Source of the DNA: Chromera velia | Taxonomy: Eukaryota > Sar > Chromeraceae | Direction of reading: 5' to 3' | Length of the DNA stretch: 24,235 nt | NCBI GenBank assembly: GCA_018398765.1 | Contig: JAHBMJ010001844.1 | Span: forward strand, 1 to 24,235 | Part shown: positions 1 to 8,678 of the stretch, piece by piece | Layout of the letters: each line of letters opens with the position of its first letter | How positions within the stretch are numbered: the stretch's first letter is position 1 | The notes under the pieces: generated by a model | Told to the model about the DNA's origin: nothing | The model's input: only the letters and a program-made list of their open reading frames with translations | The model's database searches: none | Program-made: the position numbers and the translations under genes

Positions 1-1
1 G

Positions 2-498
2 GTGACCAACAAGGCCTATAAGGCGCCTGAGCTGTGGGCCAGAGATCCATAGCTGCATGCCTGCTATGGACATATAGGCTTTTGGCTGTATTTTGTGTGT
101 GGGAACTTTTTTGTGGGGAGGGGTTGCTTGAGGGCAACAAGTTTAAGACCCTGTGGGAGCGGGTTGAGGGAAGAAGCAGCCGATGAAAGTTTGCGGAAGA
201 CTCGCACCCTGCAAATATGTAGCAGCTCTTTACAGATCTTATTGCCCGCTGGAATTGAAAAAATCCAGCGGACCGAATCACCACTGCAAAGATCCTGGTA
301 CACCCGTTCTTTAACAGCTTGAAGTTTCAGCAGCAGCTCCCTCGTGTTGCCCTTCCCGCCACTTCTTTGCCCCTACTAGCAAAAGTTTTCGAGCTGGACT
401 CCCTCTCGGCTGGAGGTCCACTCTCTCTCCGCACTCCCAAGCAAGTCTGACCCCAAGTACAGGAAACAGCTGAAAGCGCACCCCTTTAAACAGATTTT
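2..498 (+). pseudogene. Decayed C-lobe of a Ser/Thr protein kinase gene (5' part outside window)
   Basis: Kinase C-lobe motifs occur in the right order but in different frames and broken by stops. Frame 2 (from position 2) has an activation-segment end, VTNKAYKAPELW, which contains the APE motif. Frame 3 (63-119) has the subdomain IX signature, DI-stop-AFGCIL, where a TAG at 75-77 replaces the usual Trp codon TGG. Frame 1 has DLIARW near 235, a TGA, then NPADRITT and AKILVHPFF, the subdomain XI pattern. A second HPF-containing stretch, QLKAHPFKQIF, in frame 2 ends at 498-501 before a GTGAGT that could be an old 5' splice site. The APE-to-DI spacing (about 13 codons) fits a kinase. Stops and shifts together argue for a pseudogene rather than recoding. 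The subfamily is uncertain, though a CMGC-like kinase is plausible. Confidence 0.6.
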
Positions 499-638
499 TG
501 GTGAGTCTTTCTGCTTTTGTTGTACTACAAACAGGTGACTTAGTCTGGTTGCCTGTGAGGGAAAGGAGATGAAGGGGCCGAGACAAAAAGCAACACAGAA
601 TCTCTTTCGCCGTCTGTCTGCCCTCCTCTCCGTGTTAC

Positions 639-640
<2 letters not shown>

Positions 641-684
<44 letters not shown>

Positions 685-720
685 GTGTATGTATGTGTGT
701 GTGTGTGTGTGTATATATAT
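641..720. repeat. Compound microsatellite (CT)n then (GT)n/(AT)n
   Basis: An uninterrupted CT run (about 641-680) passes into GTAT/GT and a short TATATAT. The long frames over it (runs of SLSL and VCVC) are repeat artefacts. Confidence 0.95.
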
Positions 721-1965
721 GTTTGCAAGACGACGCATGCAATCAAGCATTCACTCAGTGGGAGAGAAACAGAGACAGCAGGAGAAACGACAAAATCTCA
801 ACTGGAAGGAAAGGCAGAGAGGAGGAAAGGGAATGGGAAGAGAGTATAGTTCGCATATGAGCCTCCAAACTGCTGGTCAGTTAGAGCGGGACCATAAAAA
901 AGATTTTCAAAAACCCTTTCCCCATATATGCCTCTCAAACAATGATTCGGTACTTTATAAATTCAGCCTGGCAACACGGTTCTCTCCTTTTCTTTCCTTC
1001 CGTGAACCAATTCTTTTCTGTATGTAAAAGCTCTGCAGAAGACCAAACAGGTTTTCCAGCAGAAGAAGCCTTTGCCCTCTCAAGAGTCTGGCAAGCGGTC
1101 AGCGCGGCTGTATGTGTTTGGAATCTGTGTCCCTCTTGTTACATGACTCCTGATCACTGACAGACATGTTTTATCACGGGGAGGCCTTTACTTACGGGTG
1201 GTGATTCAAACTCTATACTGGCTACGTATTTGTAATTCGGGCTTCCCTAAATTTAGTATGCATCCTTCCGGTCTTGCATCGAGAGAAGTCTCTTCAGATA
1301 GCACACACCGTTTTTAGTTTAGCTCCTTTGCTTGAGTTCTCCCTTAATTGTTTCTTTGAAAATGTCCGGTCGATCTATCAGCACGGCAAATGGTGGGCAG
1401 GTTCTTTTGCCGAGGGCCGAAAGGCTGCGCATCAGTGTTAGTCTTGGCTGGCTCTCCGCAAGAAGATAAATATCGCTTTGCTGCACTGGCCTCAATTCAA
1501 TTGCAACCTGCCGCGCCCTCGTACTGAGGGGTACAGATCATTGACAAACGGTGAAAGGAAGGGAGATCAAAGGAGGAGGAGGGTCACACTGAGATCAAAG
1601 AGGCGGCGTCTCGATCGACCAGGCAGGCATGGAGAGAAAGGGGACAGACGATAGGGAAAGGAGTGGAGTGCATGCATGGAGGGGGGGGGGGGCATGTGAG
1701 AGAAGAACTGTCAATATGACCGATTTGGTACTGAGGTGTGATCTATGCACGATTGATAGTGGGTGGACTAGCTCGGGTTTAAGGGAACAAACGTTGTCAT
1801 CATAAAGCCCAGCCAGAAGACTGCAGGAAGGCAGACGGAATGGTAAAAAAAAATTGAATGTCAAAGAGCACTGAATTTGTCAAAAAACGAAGATGCTGCG
1901 AAAAGGTCTGCGTGTATGAATACGTAAAAAAGAGAAAGAAACCAATTTTCAGGAAGAAAAACAGA
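721..1965. other. Stretch without a supportable gene
   Basis: I see no exon chain on either strand. The only small frame with a plausible start is 1362-1469 (+), 35 codons, beginning MSGRSISTANGG. It has no visible splice partner or domain and may be chance. A 12-nt G run lies at 1681-1692. Confidence 0.5.
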
Positions 1966-1994
1966 CTGTGCGTGTATGTGTGTGTGTGTATGTA

Positions 1995-2027
<33 letters not shown>

Positions 2028-2112
2028 GTGTATGTGTGTGTATGTGTGTGTGTGCCTATGTGTATGTGTATATGTATGTGTATATGTGTGTGTGTGTATG
2101 TATATGTCTGTG
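1966..2112. repeat. Imperfect (GT)n/(GTAT)n microsatellite
   Basis: About 145 bases of alternating TGTG and TATG units. It is open in several frames, but only as VCVC/MCVY low-complexity peptide. Confidence 0.95.
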
Positions 2113-3120
2113 TTGGTAAAGTGGCTCCTCTTTATGTTTGTGATTGAAAGAAAACAATTGAGAAGAAGATCTGCACGTAGTCAGAGGCCGGATCGCATGG
2201 AAGGAATGAGGAGATGGGAAGGCGATGACAAGAAAAGAATGGAAAAGAAAAGAAAGGCCCCCCGGCTTTGTAGTGCATTCAAAAAATTCAGATAATGCAA
2301 CGTGCATAGCTAGCGAGGGAGCAAGAGAGACTGCATGAGACGATCGGTAAGGAGAGGTGGTAGAGGCTCAGCAAGAGCGGTAGAGGAATGGGAGCATGTA
2401 AACAAAAGAAAAAAAAACAAACAGGGAGGGAGAAGGGGTCCAGAGAGAGAGAAGGGGGGGGAGGAGTGGGGAATGGAGGGGCGGCGATAGGGACAGAGCA
2501 AGCAGCGGGAATAGAAGTGTGAGAGGACTGTGGATCAAGAGGAGTATGAAGTCTTAAACCAGGGTCGAAAGGGTATGAGAGGAGGGGAGGAAAGCCACAT
2601 GACGGCGAGAGAGCCTATCGGCGAACGTGAAAGTAGAGGAGAGAAACTGAAGAAAAGGGGTAGAGTCAGAAAGCGTGCGTGAGCGAGGTTGTCAGACGGG
2701 GGTGAAGAAAGGTTCGTGAGGGAAGTTTATGTGACCATCGAAGAAGCCGGCGTGGATGAGGGGCGTAGAAGGGATGGAAGAAAACTGAGGTGGAGCAACA
2801 CATCACAAGAGGGGGATATGTACAAATATGATCGTCGGGGGGTGGAGAAGATTAGGAGAAGGGGGGTGTTAGTGAGCTAGCCGCAGTCTTGCAAGAGGGC
2901 GGAAGATTCAGCCAGACCATATCCCCCGGCCAGAGGGAACTAACTGTTTTGGAGAGTCTTTGCAGGATCATCGATCGATTTGCTTCTTCTCTTGAAGCTC
3001 GATCACCGGGCGGCCATAACGGTTTTACTTTTTCTTACACCGACACTCCGCACTCTAAACGGCTTCCATTCAAATCAAGTACTTATTTAGTCTGAACGAT
3101 CGTCCATTCCTGCTTTCAGA
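2113..3120. other. Strand-asymmetric purine-rich tract, no firm gene
   Basis: From about 2140 to 2880 the + strand is dominated by GGA, AAG and GAGA words with few pyrimidines. The open frames at 2689-2880 and 2889-3095 (+) lie in or beside this tract. The second has a helix-like stretch (LTVLESLCRIIDRFASSLE) but no clear ATG or splice partner, so neither is called as a gene. Confidence 0.45.
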
Positions 3121-3185
3121 CTTGTAGCTCACACTGTCGCTTACTGTCTTTCTTTTTCTCCGCTCTTTCCCTTCTTTGCCTGCAG

Positions 3186-3280
3186 GAATGGTCCCTCAGC
3201 TGCTGCTGAAGCACCTATTGAAAGCGTTCAAGAAGAGGAAAAAAAGAGGTAGAGAGGAGAAGGATAACAGAGAACAATAA
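3186..3280 (+). CDS. Possible orphan 3'-terminal exon, unknown product
   Basis: A pyrimidine-rich tract ends in TTTGCCTGCAG at 3175-3185, a good 3' splice site for this genome. It is followed by an open stretch to a TAA at 3278-3280. The frame encodes an amphipathic, strongly basic segment beginning MVPQLLLKHLLKAF and continuing KKRKKR. No upstream exon with a matching phase could be established, and the neighbouring kinase remnant is broken. It may be a chance frame or the end of another decayed gene. Function unknown. Confidence 0.2.
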
Positions 3281-4228
3281 CCTGACATAGAGAGGGATTA
3301 AATTGGAGAAAAAAATTATGCTTCATCCGGCAGATTCTGGCTGTCTGGCAGAAAAGGGGAGGGGAGAGAGAAAAAGACACGCGGACAAAGAGAATGCACA
3401 AAAGCGGCTAACAGCAAAAGAAGCAAGCAGACAGAACAGAGATGTCCGTGAGTGTGTATGTTAGAAAGAGCGCTAGAGGGCGGGAAAGAGATGGAACCGC
3501 TCCGTCTACCAACCCCACTCCCTTCGTTCGTTCTATTACCTTTCCGAAAACTCCTTCCCCCTCAGGCTCCTTTCTCCCCTCCCCTGTTTCATTTTCTACA
3601 GACAGATAGACAAACAGACGGATATACAGAAAGATACAAAGATTCCAACAAGGCTGATTAATTGTACGAGTAGAGAGGATCTGGTTCATTTCCTGGCAGA
3701 TACGCACTGCCAGCCTGAGGCTGTCTCTCTGACCCGTATACCTACCCACCCTCTGCCCCGCATCTCATGATCTGAGTCTGTATACAAATGTTTAGTGACA
3801 AAATTAGAGGATGACACAACGATTCGGAAGCTATATGGTCACGTCCAAACAGGAAAAAACAGAGATAGAGGCAGACGTCGAGCGCCCGAATACTCTGAGC
3901 TAGACTCTTGATCATGGGGAAGGAATGAGAGAAGAGGGGGTGTGCACCGGGTCCCTTTTTTCCTAATTTCTTCTGCTTTATTGGATCCTTTGTGCTCCTT
4001 TTCATCGATCTCTCATCTGAAATCCTGCTTCTCCTCTGTAGTCGAGTCCAGACCAACACTTCCTGAGAATTTTTTCCTCCTTTTCTGTGACCTAGCCTAT
4101 TTAAAGGTATGAAGCACTTGTGCAACCAAAGGTGCTGCTCAACTCGTTGATGAATGTAGCTGTTACAGAATGTTTAAATCGGTATAATAGAAAATAAGAA
4201 GAAAGACAAGTTACCGTAGGGTCACCAT
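3281..4228. other. Stretch without a supportable gene
   Basis: Purine-rich and pyrimidine-rich blocks alternate, with a degenerate (GACA/GATA)n patch at 3600-3645. A 127-codon minus-strand frame (4125 to 3742) starts with ATG. It has no recognisable domain or helpful splice context and is not called. Confidence 0.45.
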
Positions 4229-4233
4229 ATATC
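4229..4233. repeat. Target-site duplication of the LTR element, left copy
   Basis: ATATC immediately left of the left LTR is repeated at 8674-8678 immediately right of the right LTR. A 5-bp duplication is typical of LTR retrotransposon integration. The locus is AT-rich, so a chance match of 5 bp is possible but unlikely given the other element signals. Confidence 0.65.
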
Positions 4234-4489
4234 CCTAACGTTGTGGTGCCTCAGCTAAGACGTAGCTTGGAGACACACACTTACAAGGTCTGTCATACAA
4301 GGGTTCTGCTTCTAGAGACTGTCATTGACATACGAAAGCTTGACTCATGATTGACTGCCTGCATGCGCATGACTTAATTGCAATTCCCTTAATTGCATGC
4401 GCAAGGTCGCTCGGCATGCGTACGCTTCATGCAATCTTGACATACGACTTGCGTGCCGTGGCGCGGCTTGAAGGCCTCACTACGTTACG
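4234..4489 (-). repeat. 3' LTR
   Basis: A direct repeat of 8414-8673. By eye about a dozen substitutions, all transitions, plus one 4-nt GCAT-unit indel over about 254 aligned bases. It contains a partly palindromic core (GCATGCGC, TTAATTGCAATT, TTAATTGCATGCGC) around 4360-4404. Confidence 0.85.
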
Positions 4490-4494
4490 TGCTA

Positions 4495-4504
4495 CTTCCC
4501 TCCT
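4495..4504 (-). other. Polypurine tract (plus-strand primer site)
   Basis: The minus strand reads AGGAGGGAAG, then five bases, then the 3' LTR. This is the position where LTR retrotransposons prime second-strand synthesis. The tract is short. Confidence 0.55.
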
Positions 4505-6019
4505 GAAGCCACGTCCACACTGGCTTACACAGAAGACGCATTGCCAAATTGATTCTTCCATGCAACTCTGTAGGACTGATGCAATTATGCCGTGTTGATC
4601 ATTGGTTAGATCAACATCTTCCATCTACTGTGGATTTGCAAAAGAAATCAGGAGTTGCATCTCTTCCTTCTTTTCTGAATTATTTCCTCACTTTCTCTTT
4701 CCACAAGTTTGCTCTCAATCTTTCCTGTGACTTTCTTTCTCTTTCCTATGATTAATTGGTAGTTGACTTTCGTTCTGAATCAAGCATTACAGCTGCCAAC
4801 CCTCATTCATACCGTGCCACCTCCCCCTTGATGACCGCGTCCACGCGCGGTCACACACTGTCATTGACAAACACACGCCACAGCGGACTGAGAAAAAAAA
4901 TCCAGTTCACGCTTTACAGACAAGTTTGCAGTAGACAGATAAGCAAGGCAAACAAATAAGCCAACATACCGCACTGATCTTATACATGCTGTTTTTTCTC
5001 CTCTGCCCCTTTGGACACAGTCACGACCATCCTTCATCACTCCTCAGTCATTCAATCATTCACTGACAAACAGGTGCTCACAGACATCGACGTACCCCGA
5101 CCTTGCATCAATAGTACCCCATTCTCTCCCTCACTTCCTGTACAGACAAATAGCGAGGACGGTCAGATGTCTGCATGTTAGACTAAGTCTGCGTGGTGTG
5201 CAGACTTCTCATCTCCATCAACGGAGGCCTAGGCGCTTGCAGAATATACAGCCTCCCCCCCTGTATTCCTTCTTCTGGAGGTAGTACAACGCGCAAGATA
5301 AAGGGAGTTGCCCCCTGGACATGATAGAACGGAACCTTTGGTCTCTCTCTGGCTTGCGCTGCTATCTCTTCATCTCTCTCTCGCTCTGCCTTGCTTCTTG
5401 TATCCTGAATTCGCTCCAACATTTTTGTTTTCTCCTTTTCCTCCGCTTTTGTCCTCTCTCTCTCTTCTCTCCTTTGTGCTTGCCTCGACACCTGCGCGTT
5501 TGCTGACGCAGACTTCTCCTCCCTCAATGCATTCATCTCACCTTCATGCTTTGCTTATCTCTGTCTCTCTTTCGTCTCCTGCCGCTTCTCTTTCTTTCTT
5601 TCCACCCTACCTGTCTTCACTAAAACACCCCCGTCTTCCTGATTCCTGAGAGCAGTCTCGCGTGCTGCTTCCACGTCTAACTTCCTTACAAAGTCATTTT
5701 GCTGCCCTTCACTTCCTGTGCGGCCAAATTACACCCCGGCTTCAATCTCGTAGGGAATTTGCCTCCGCTCGATCAAGCTAAGCCTCATTGGCACTGCTTT
5801 GTCTGATGGAGACGGACTTGCAAAATTGAATATCGTGTGGGGCGTCTCTTCCCACGCATCCCCCTCCTCCATCACCTCAACATCTCCCTCTCCTCCTATC
5901 ATTTCTTCATCTACACCTTTGCCCCCCACAACTGCACTTCCTTGCAGATCCAACTGGTCGTACTGCGATTGGAAGTTCGTCGGCTGACTGAACTCCCCAA
6001 GCTCGTGACGTCCAAACAC

Positions 6020-6023
6020 ACCG
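6020..6023. repeat. Target-site duplication of the nested TIR element, left copy
   Basis: ACCG precedes the left TIR and is repeated at 7623-7626 after the right TIR. Collapsing the two copies restores the surrounding reading frame. Confidence 0.75.
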
Positions 6024-6171
6024 ATGACATAATGAGACCTACCGGACTTTAACATCATTTCGGACTTTGAAATATAGGAATAACATAGGGTGTTCTATTG
6101 TATTTAATCGTTGTTTATAAGCTTTTAAATTTAATAAACATTCTTTAAAATGTGATTCTTTTAAAATAAAA
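6024..6171 (+). repeat. Left terminal inverted repeat
   Basis: Pairs with 7487-7622 in inverted orientation. It is identical for the outer 55 bases and then about 85-90% similar, with an extra ATAACATAGG-like insertion in this copy. Confidence 0.9.
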
Positions 6172-6384
6172 GATAAAACAAAGAATTGAAGTTAGTTGTA
6201 TCAATGTTAGATCATAGCTATATTTTAATAACCATAATAGTAGCTGCGTAATTGGCATATCTATGCACATGATGCAATAAATGCGATCGAAAAGTAGATA
6301 CAACTCTGTTACATGAAAGTTTGAACAGATACCGAATGCGATTGCAATGAGTCTGAGATTATTTCAGTTAGAATGTCTCCCCAA

Positions 6385-6678
6385 CTAGGTTTTTCCCCTA
6401 TGAGTTTTTACACATTCTTCCCATGGGAAGTCAGGGTGCCACTCTTTTATTCTGTCAAGCAATGCAAAAGGCAACTCATTGCCCCTCTCTGTCAAAGAAA
6501 AACCCCAGCAAATGATGTCATCCATGGGCCAAGAATCCTTCCACAGTTTCGATTTTCCTCTTTCGGATGCACATTTTGTAGCACTGAGCTTTCCAAAGAT
6601 ATCTGAGGTACCACCGTACCATTGAAGCAGCAGCTGTGAAGGATCCTTTCCCGTCTCCTGTGCCAAAAACTGTTCTAC
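6385..6678 (-). pseudogene. Captured terminal exon inside the TIR element, unknown product
   Basis: A 3' splice site typical of this genome (GTTCATGCAG, ending at 6679) precedes a 97-codon frame in phase 0 ending at TAG 6385-6387. The peptide begins VEQFLAQETGKDPSQLLLQW and has balanced composition with five tryptophans (for example WKDSWPMDDIICW and EWHPDFPWEE). It does not look like low-complexity or chance sequence. I do not recognise the family. It reads antisense to the + coordinates, in the same direction as the host retrotransposon. A possible preceding exon lies around 6762-6930 but could not be joined with confidence. It may be non-functional cargo or the remains of the element's own gene. 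Confidence 0.5.
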
Positions 6679-7486
6679 CTGCATGAACGCACACGAAAAG
6701 AACAAGAAAATATGCATGAATGCACATTTTCTGAAGTGCGGTCACCAGAAATTCTGTGTATCTAAATGTTACCCTGTCCTTCCTTCACCAACCTTTCCGA
6801 TGTAGAATGGCGCAGTATCTCCCTTTTGTCTATCTGCCCCCGTCTTCTGTCTTTCTCTGTGAAACTCGGGACTTCAAACCCTCCCTCTCTTTGTGAGTCT
6901 GCCAACAAAGTTGATGTCACTGTATGTTTGGAAGGTGATGGGAAGGTATAACTCCGTAACAGCTTGCATGTGTTATGCAGACTAAGCCCGCAGATTGTAT
7001 TATTAACAGTTACAGAGCCGCTCGCTCCGCTCGCAACTCTAAATTGCATCCAACTGGCTTTCCGTAATGTTATCCGATCGCATTTGTTCTCGCTCCCGAC
7101 CCGCTTGTTCGATATCTACCGCGCGGTGCTGACAAATGAATAACTTTTTGCTCATTCTAGCAAAAACCAACCAACTATGCATGCGCCGCCCGGGAGCCTA
7201 GCGCTCTAACTAGAGTTACGCATCCTCTAACTCACTAACTTAGTCACCAATTAACTATGTAAGTTTAGATTTAATTTACTAAGATAATTTGAATTCATTT
7301 ATTCTACTAAGCATTCATGTTGACATGATATTGTACTTAAACATTTATTTATGTGTAACCGAAATTTTTTTTAAAAAAATGTAGATATAATATTATGCAT
7401 TATTATAATTGAATGCTAAAAGAACTCAGAAATTGAAATCTCCTGACACTAATAGGTTCAGCTTCAATTTTTTCTTTAATGTTAAT

Positions 7487-7622
7487 TTTATCTTAAAAGA
7501 ATCACGTTTTAAAGAATGTTTATTTAATTTAAAAGTATATAAACAACGTTGAAATACTATAGAACATCCTATATTTCAAAGTCCGAAATGATGTTAAAGT
7601 CCGGTAGGTCTCATTATGTCAT
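7487..7622 (-). repeat. Right terminal inverted repeat
   Basis: The inverted copy of 6024-6171. Reading the minus strand from 7622 gives ATGACATAATGAGACC and the same CGGACTTTGAAATATAGG stretch. Confidence 0.9.
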
Positions 7623-7626
7623 ACCG
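7623..7626. repeat. Target-site duplication of the nested TIR element, right copy
   Basis: ACCG, matching 6020-6023. Confidence 0.75.
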
Positions 7627-8395
7627 CCCGGTGCACTTTCGGTTGTGACCCTCCCTACCGGATGCACATCAGACTCTGCCTGATCGGAAACCTGAACAAG
7701 ACGGGACGCATTGCTCCCAAATCCTCTCTCTCCTCTCGGTAACCTAGAGGCACACACCAGTGTATCTCCCGAAAAGTCACACACTCGCTCGGCGCGGGTG
7801 GAAGAAAATCGTCTCCCCTTTCTCTCACTCACTTTCCCGACTGGGTCGCTGAATGAACGTTCAGCTCCCACTTGTTTCATCTTCCCAGATTCCTTTTGAC
7901 CCCCCTTTCTGTCTGGCTGCACATTGCGGTGACTCCACTGAGTCACGGAGAATGTTTTACCTCGTCTCGTCTTTCTTTTTTTCTTCTTTCCTCCTTCCGT
8001 CACTTCCTCATTCTCTCCAACTGTGTGCTTCTCTAACGGCGACGGACTCTGGGGCTTCAAATAGCTCAGAGTCCACTCCCTGAGCTTCTCTGTGATCTCG
8101 TTGAGGCTGGCCTCCATCTGGCCATACTTGTCCCTGGCTTCCCGAAGATTGACATCCCTAAATTTTTCCAACCTTTCAAAAACAAAAAGAACGACATCCA
8201 AAAGTGCTCGAGTATCTCTCTCTCTGTTTTGTTGCATTCTACGTTCCTGTGAAAAGAAAAGTGACTCGACAGACGAAAGAACCGGGTCTCTGCACACACG
8301 GAAAAAACGTTTCTGATACGAGGATCAACTGTGTTCAAGGCGGTTCGAGCATACAGTGAAACGACTTGCTTTGAACTCTACCCTCCGTGAGCGGT

Positions 8396-8413
8396 TAAAC
8401 CGCTTTGCTACCA
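8396..8413 (-). other. Primer-binding site of the LTR retrotransposon
   Basis: The minus strand reads TGGTAGCAAAGCGGTTTA, starting at the very base after the 5' LTR. Its complement ends GCTTTGCTACCA. TGGTAGCA is also how initiator-methionine tRNA primer sites commonly start, so that tRNA is the likely primer, to be confirmed against the organism's own tRNA genes. Confidence 0.7.
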
Positions 8414-8673
8414 CCTAACGTTGTGGTGCCTCAGCTAAGATGTAGCTTGAAGACACACACTTACAAGGTCTGTCATACAAGGGTTCTGCTTCTAAAGACT
8501 GTCATTGACATATGAAAGTTTGACTCATGATTGACTGCCTGCATGCATGCGCATGACTTAATTGCAATTCCCTTAATTGTATGCGCAAGGTCGCTCGGCA
8601 TGCGCACGCTTCATGCAATCCTGACATACGACTTGCGTGCCGTAACGCGGCTTGAAGGCCTCGCCACGTTATA
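8414..8673 (-). repeat. 5' LTR
   Basis: A direct repeat of 4234-4489. It has one additional GCAT unit in the TGCATGCATGCGC core relative to the other copy. The start (TATAACG) is set by the adjacent ATATC duplication. Confidence 0.85.
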
Positions 8674-8678
8674 ATATC
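8674..8678. repeat. Target-site duplication of the LTR element, right copy
   Basis: ATATC, matching 4229-4233. Confidence 0.65.

Larger units (their letters stand above)
6024..7622 (-). mobile_element. Non-autonomous TIR DNA transposon carrying a host-like exon
   Basis: A 1,599-bp element with long terminal inverted repeats: left 6024-6171, right 7487-7622. Both start ATGACATAATGAGACC inward, and the first 55 bases are identical. It is flanked by ACCG duplications and inserted in the gag-like frame of the retrotransposon. TIR zones and the adjoining 7240-7480 are strongly AT-rich, while the middle (about 6370-7060) has host-like composition and includes an exon-like frame. No transposase is visible. 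A 4-bp target duplication with long TIRs does not identify a superfamily from this copy alone. The arrangement resembles Pack-type elements that pick up gene pieces. Confidence 0.8.
5183..8237 (-). pseudogene. Gag-like frame of the LTR retrotransposon, broken
   Basis: The frame runs from the first in-frame ATG (8237) to 7623, is interrupted by the nested element and one 4-bp duplication, then resumes in the same phase at 6019 and ends at TAG 5183-5185 (484 codons). Two TAA stops lie inside, at 5729-5731 and 5555-5557, with the same frame open on both sides. The N-terminal part is a charged helix or coiled coil (ALLDVVLFVFERLEKF, ASLNEITEKLREW). A lysine/arginine block KKKKRKTRRGK follows, then an acidic middle, then a long Arg/Glu/Lys coiled coil. 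Near the end, one frame over and after a G7 run (5255-5261), the sequence reads CIFCKRLG, which may be a shifted zinc-knuckle remnant. The assignment to Gag rests on position and composition; no capsid fold is recognised. The open stretch continues upstream to about 8320 without an ATG, and TTTTCACAG at 8255-8263 resembles a 3' splice site. Confidence 0.6.
4234..8673 (-). mobile_element. Non-autonomous LTR retrotransposon, with a nested TIR element
   Basis: A 4.4-kb unit on the minus strand is bounded by near-identical direct repeats (8414-8673 and 4234-4489) and flanked by ATATC duplications. The first bases after the 5' LTR are TGGTAGCAAAGCGG, a primer-binding site whose complement ends in the tRNA CCA. 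A polypurine tract (AGGAGGGAAG) lies five bases before the 3' LTR. Inside is a single long frame with a coiled-coil and basic segment. No reverse transcriptase, integrase or protease motif is visible on either strand. Without the nested element (6024-7622) only about 2.3 kb of interior remains, too little for a full pol. It is best read as a dead, gag-only element that relied on others to move. LTR ends are TA..GG rather than the usual TG..CA, so exact ends are uncertain by a few bases. Confidence 0.8.

Noticed and set aside
1362-1469. A 35-codon plus-strand frame with ATG
   Set aside because: Too short to judge alone, with no partner exons. Mentioned only in the regional entry.
1858-2295. 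A 145-codon plus-strand frame
   Set aside because: Most of it is translated GT/GTAT repeat (VCVC). The ends show no splice or domain support.
3742-4125. A 127-codon minus-strand frame starting with ATG
   Set aside because: No recognisable motif, no splice context and compositionally ordinary; a frame of this length can arise by chance here.
6024-7622. The TIR element considered as an intron-forming (introner-type) element
   Set aside because: The minus strand offers GTATGA at one end, created with the duplicated ACCG, but there is no AG at the other end, and the nearest AG (GGTAG) would shift the frame. Splicing out is not supported.
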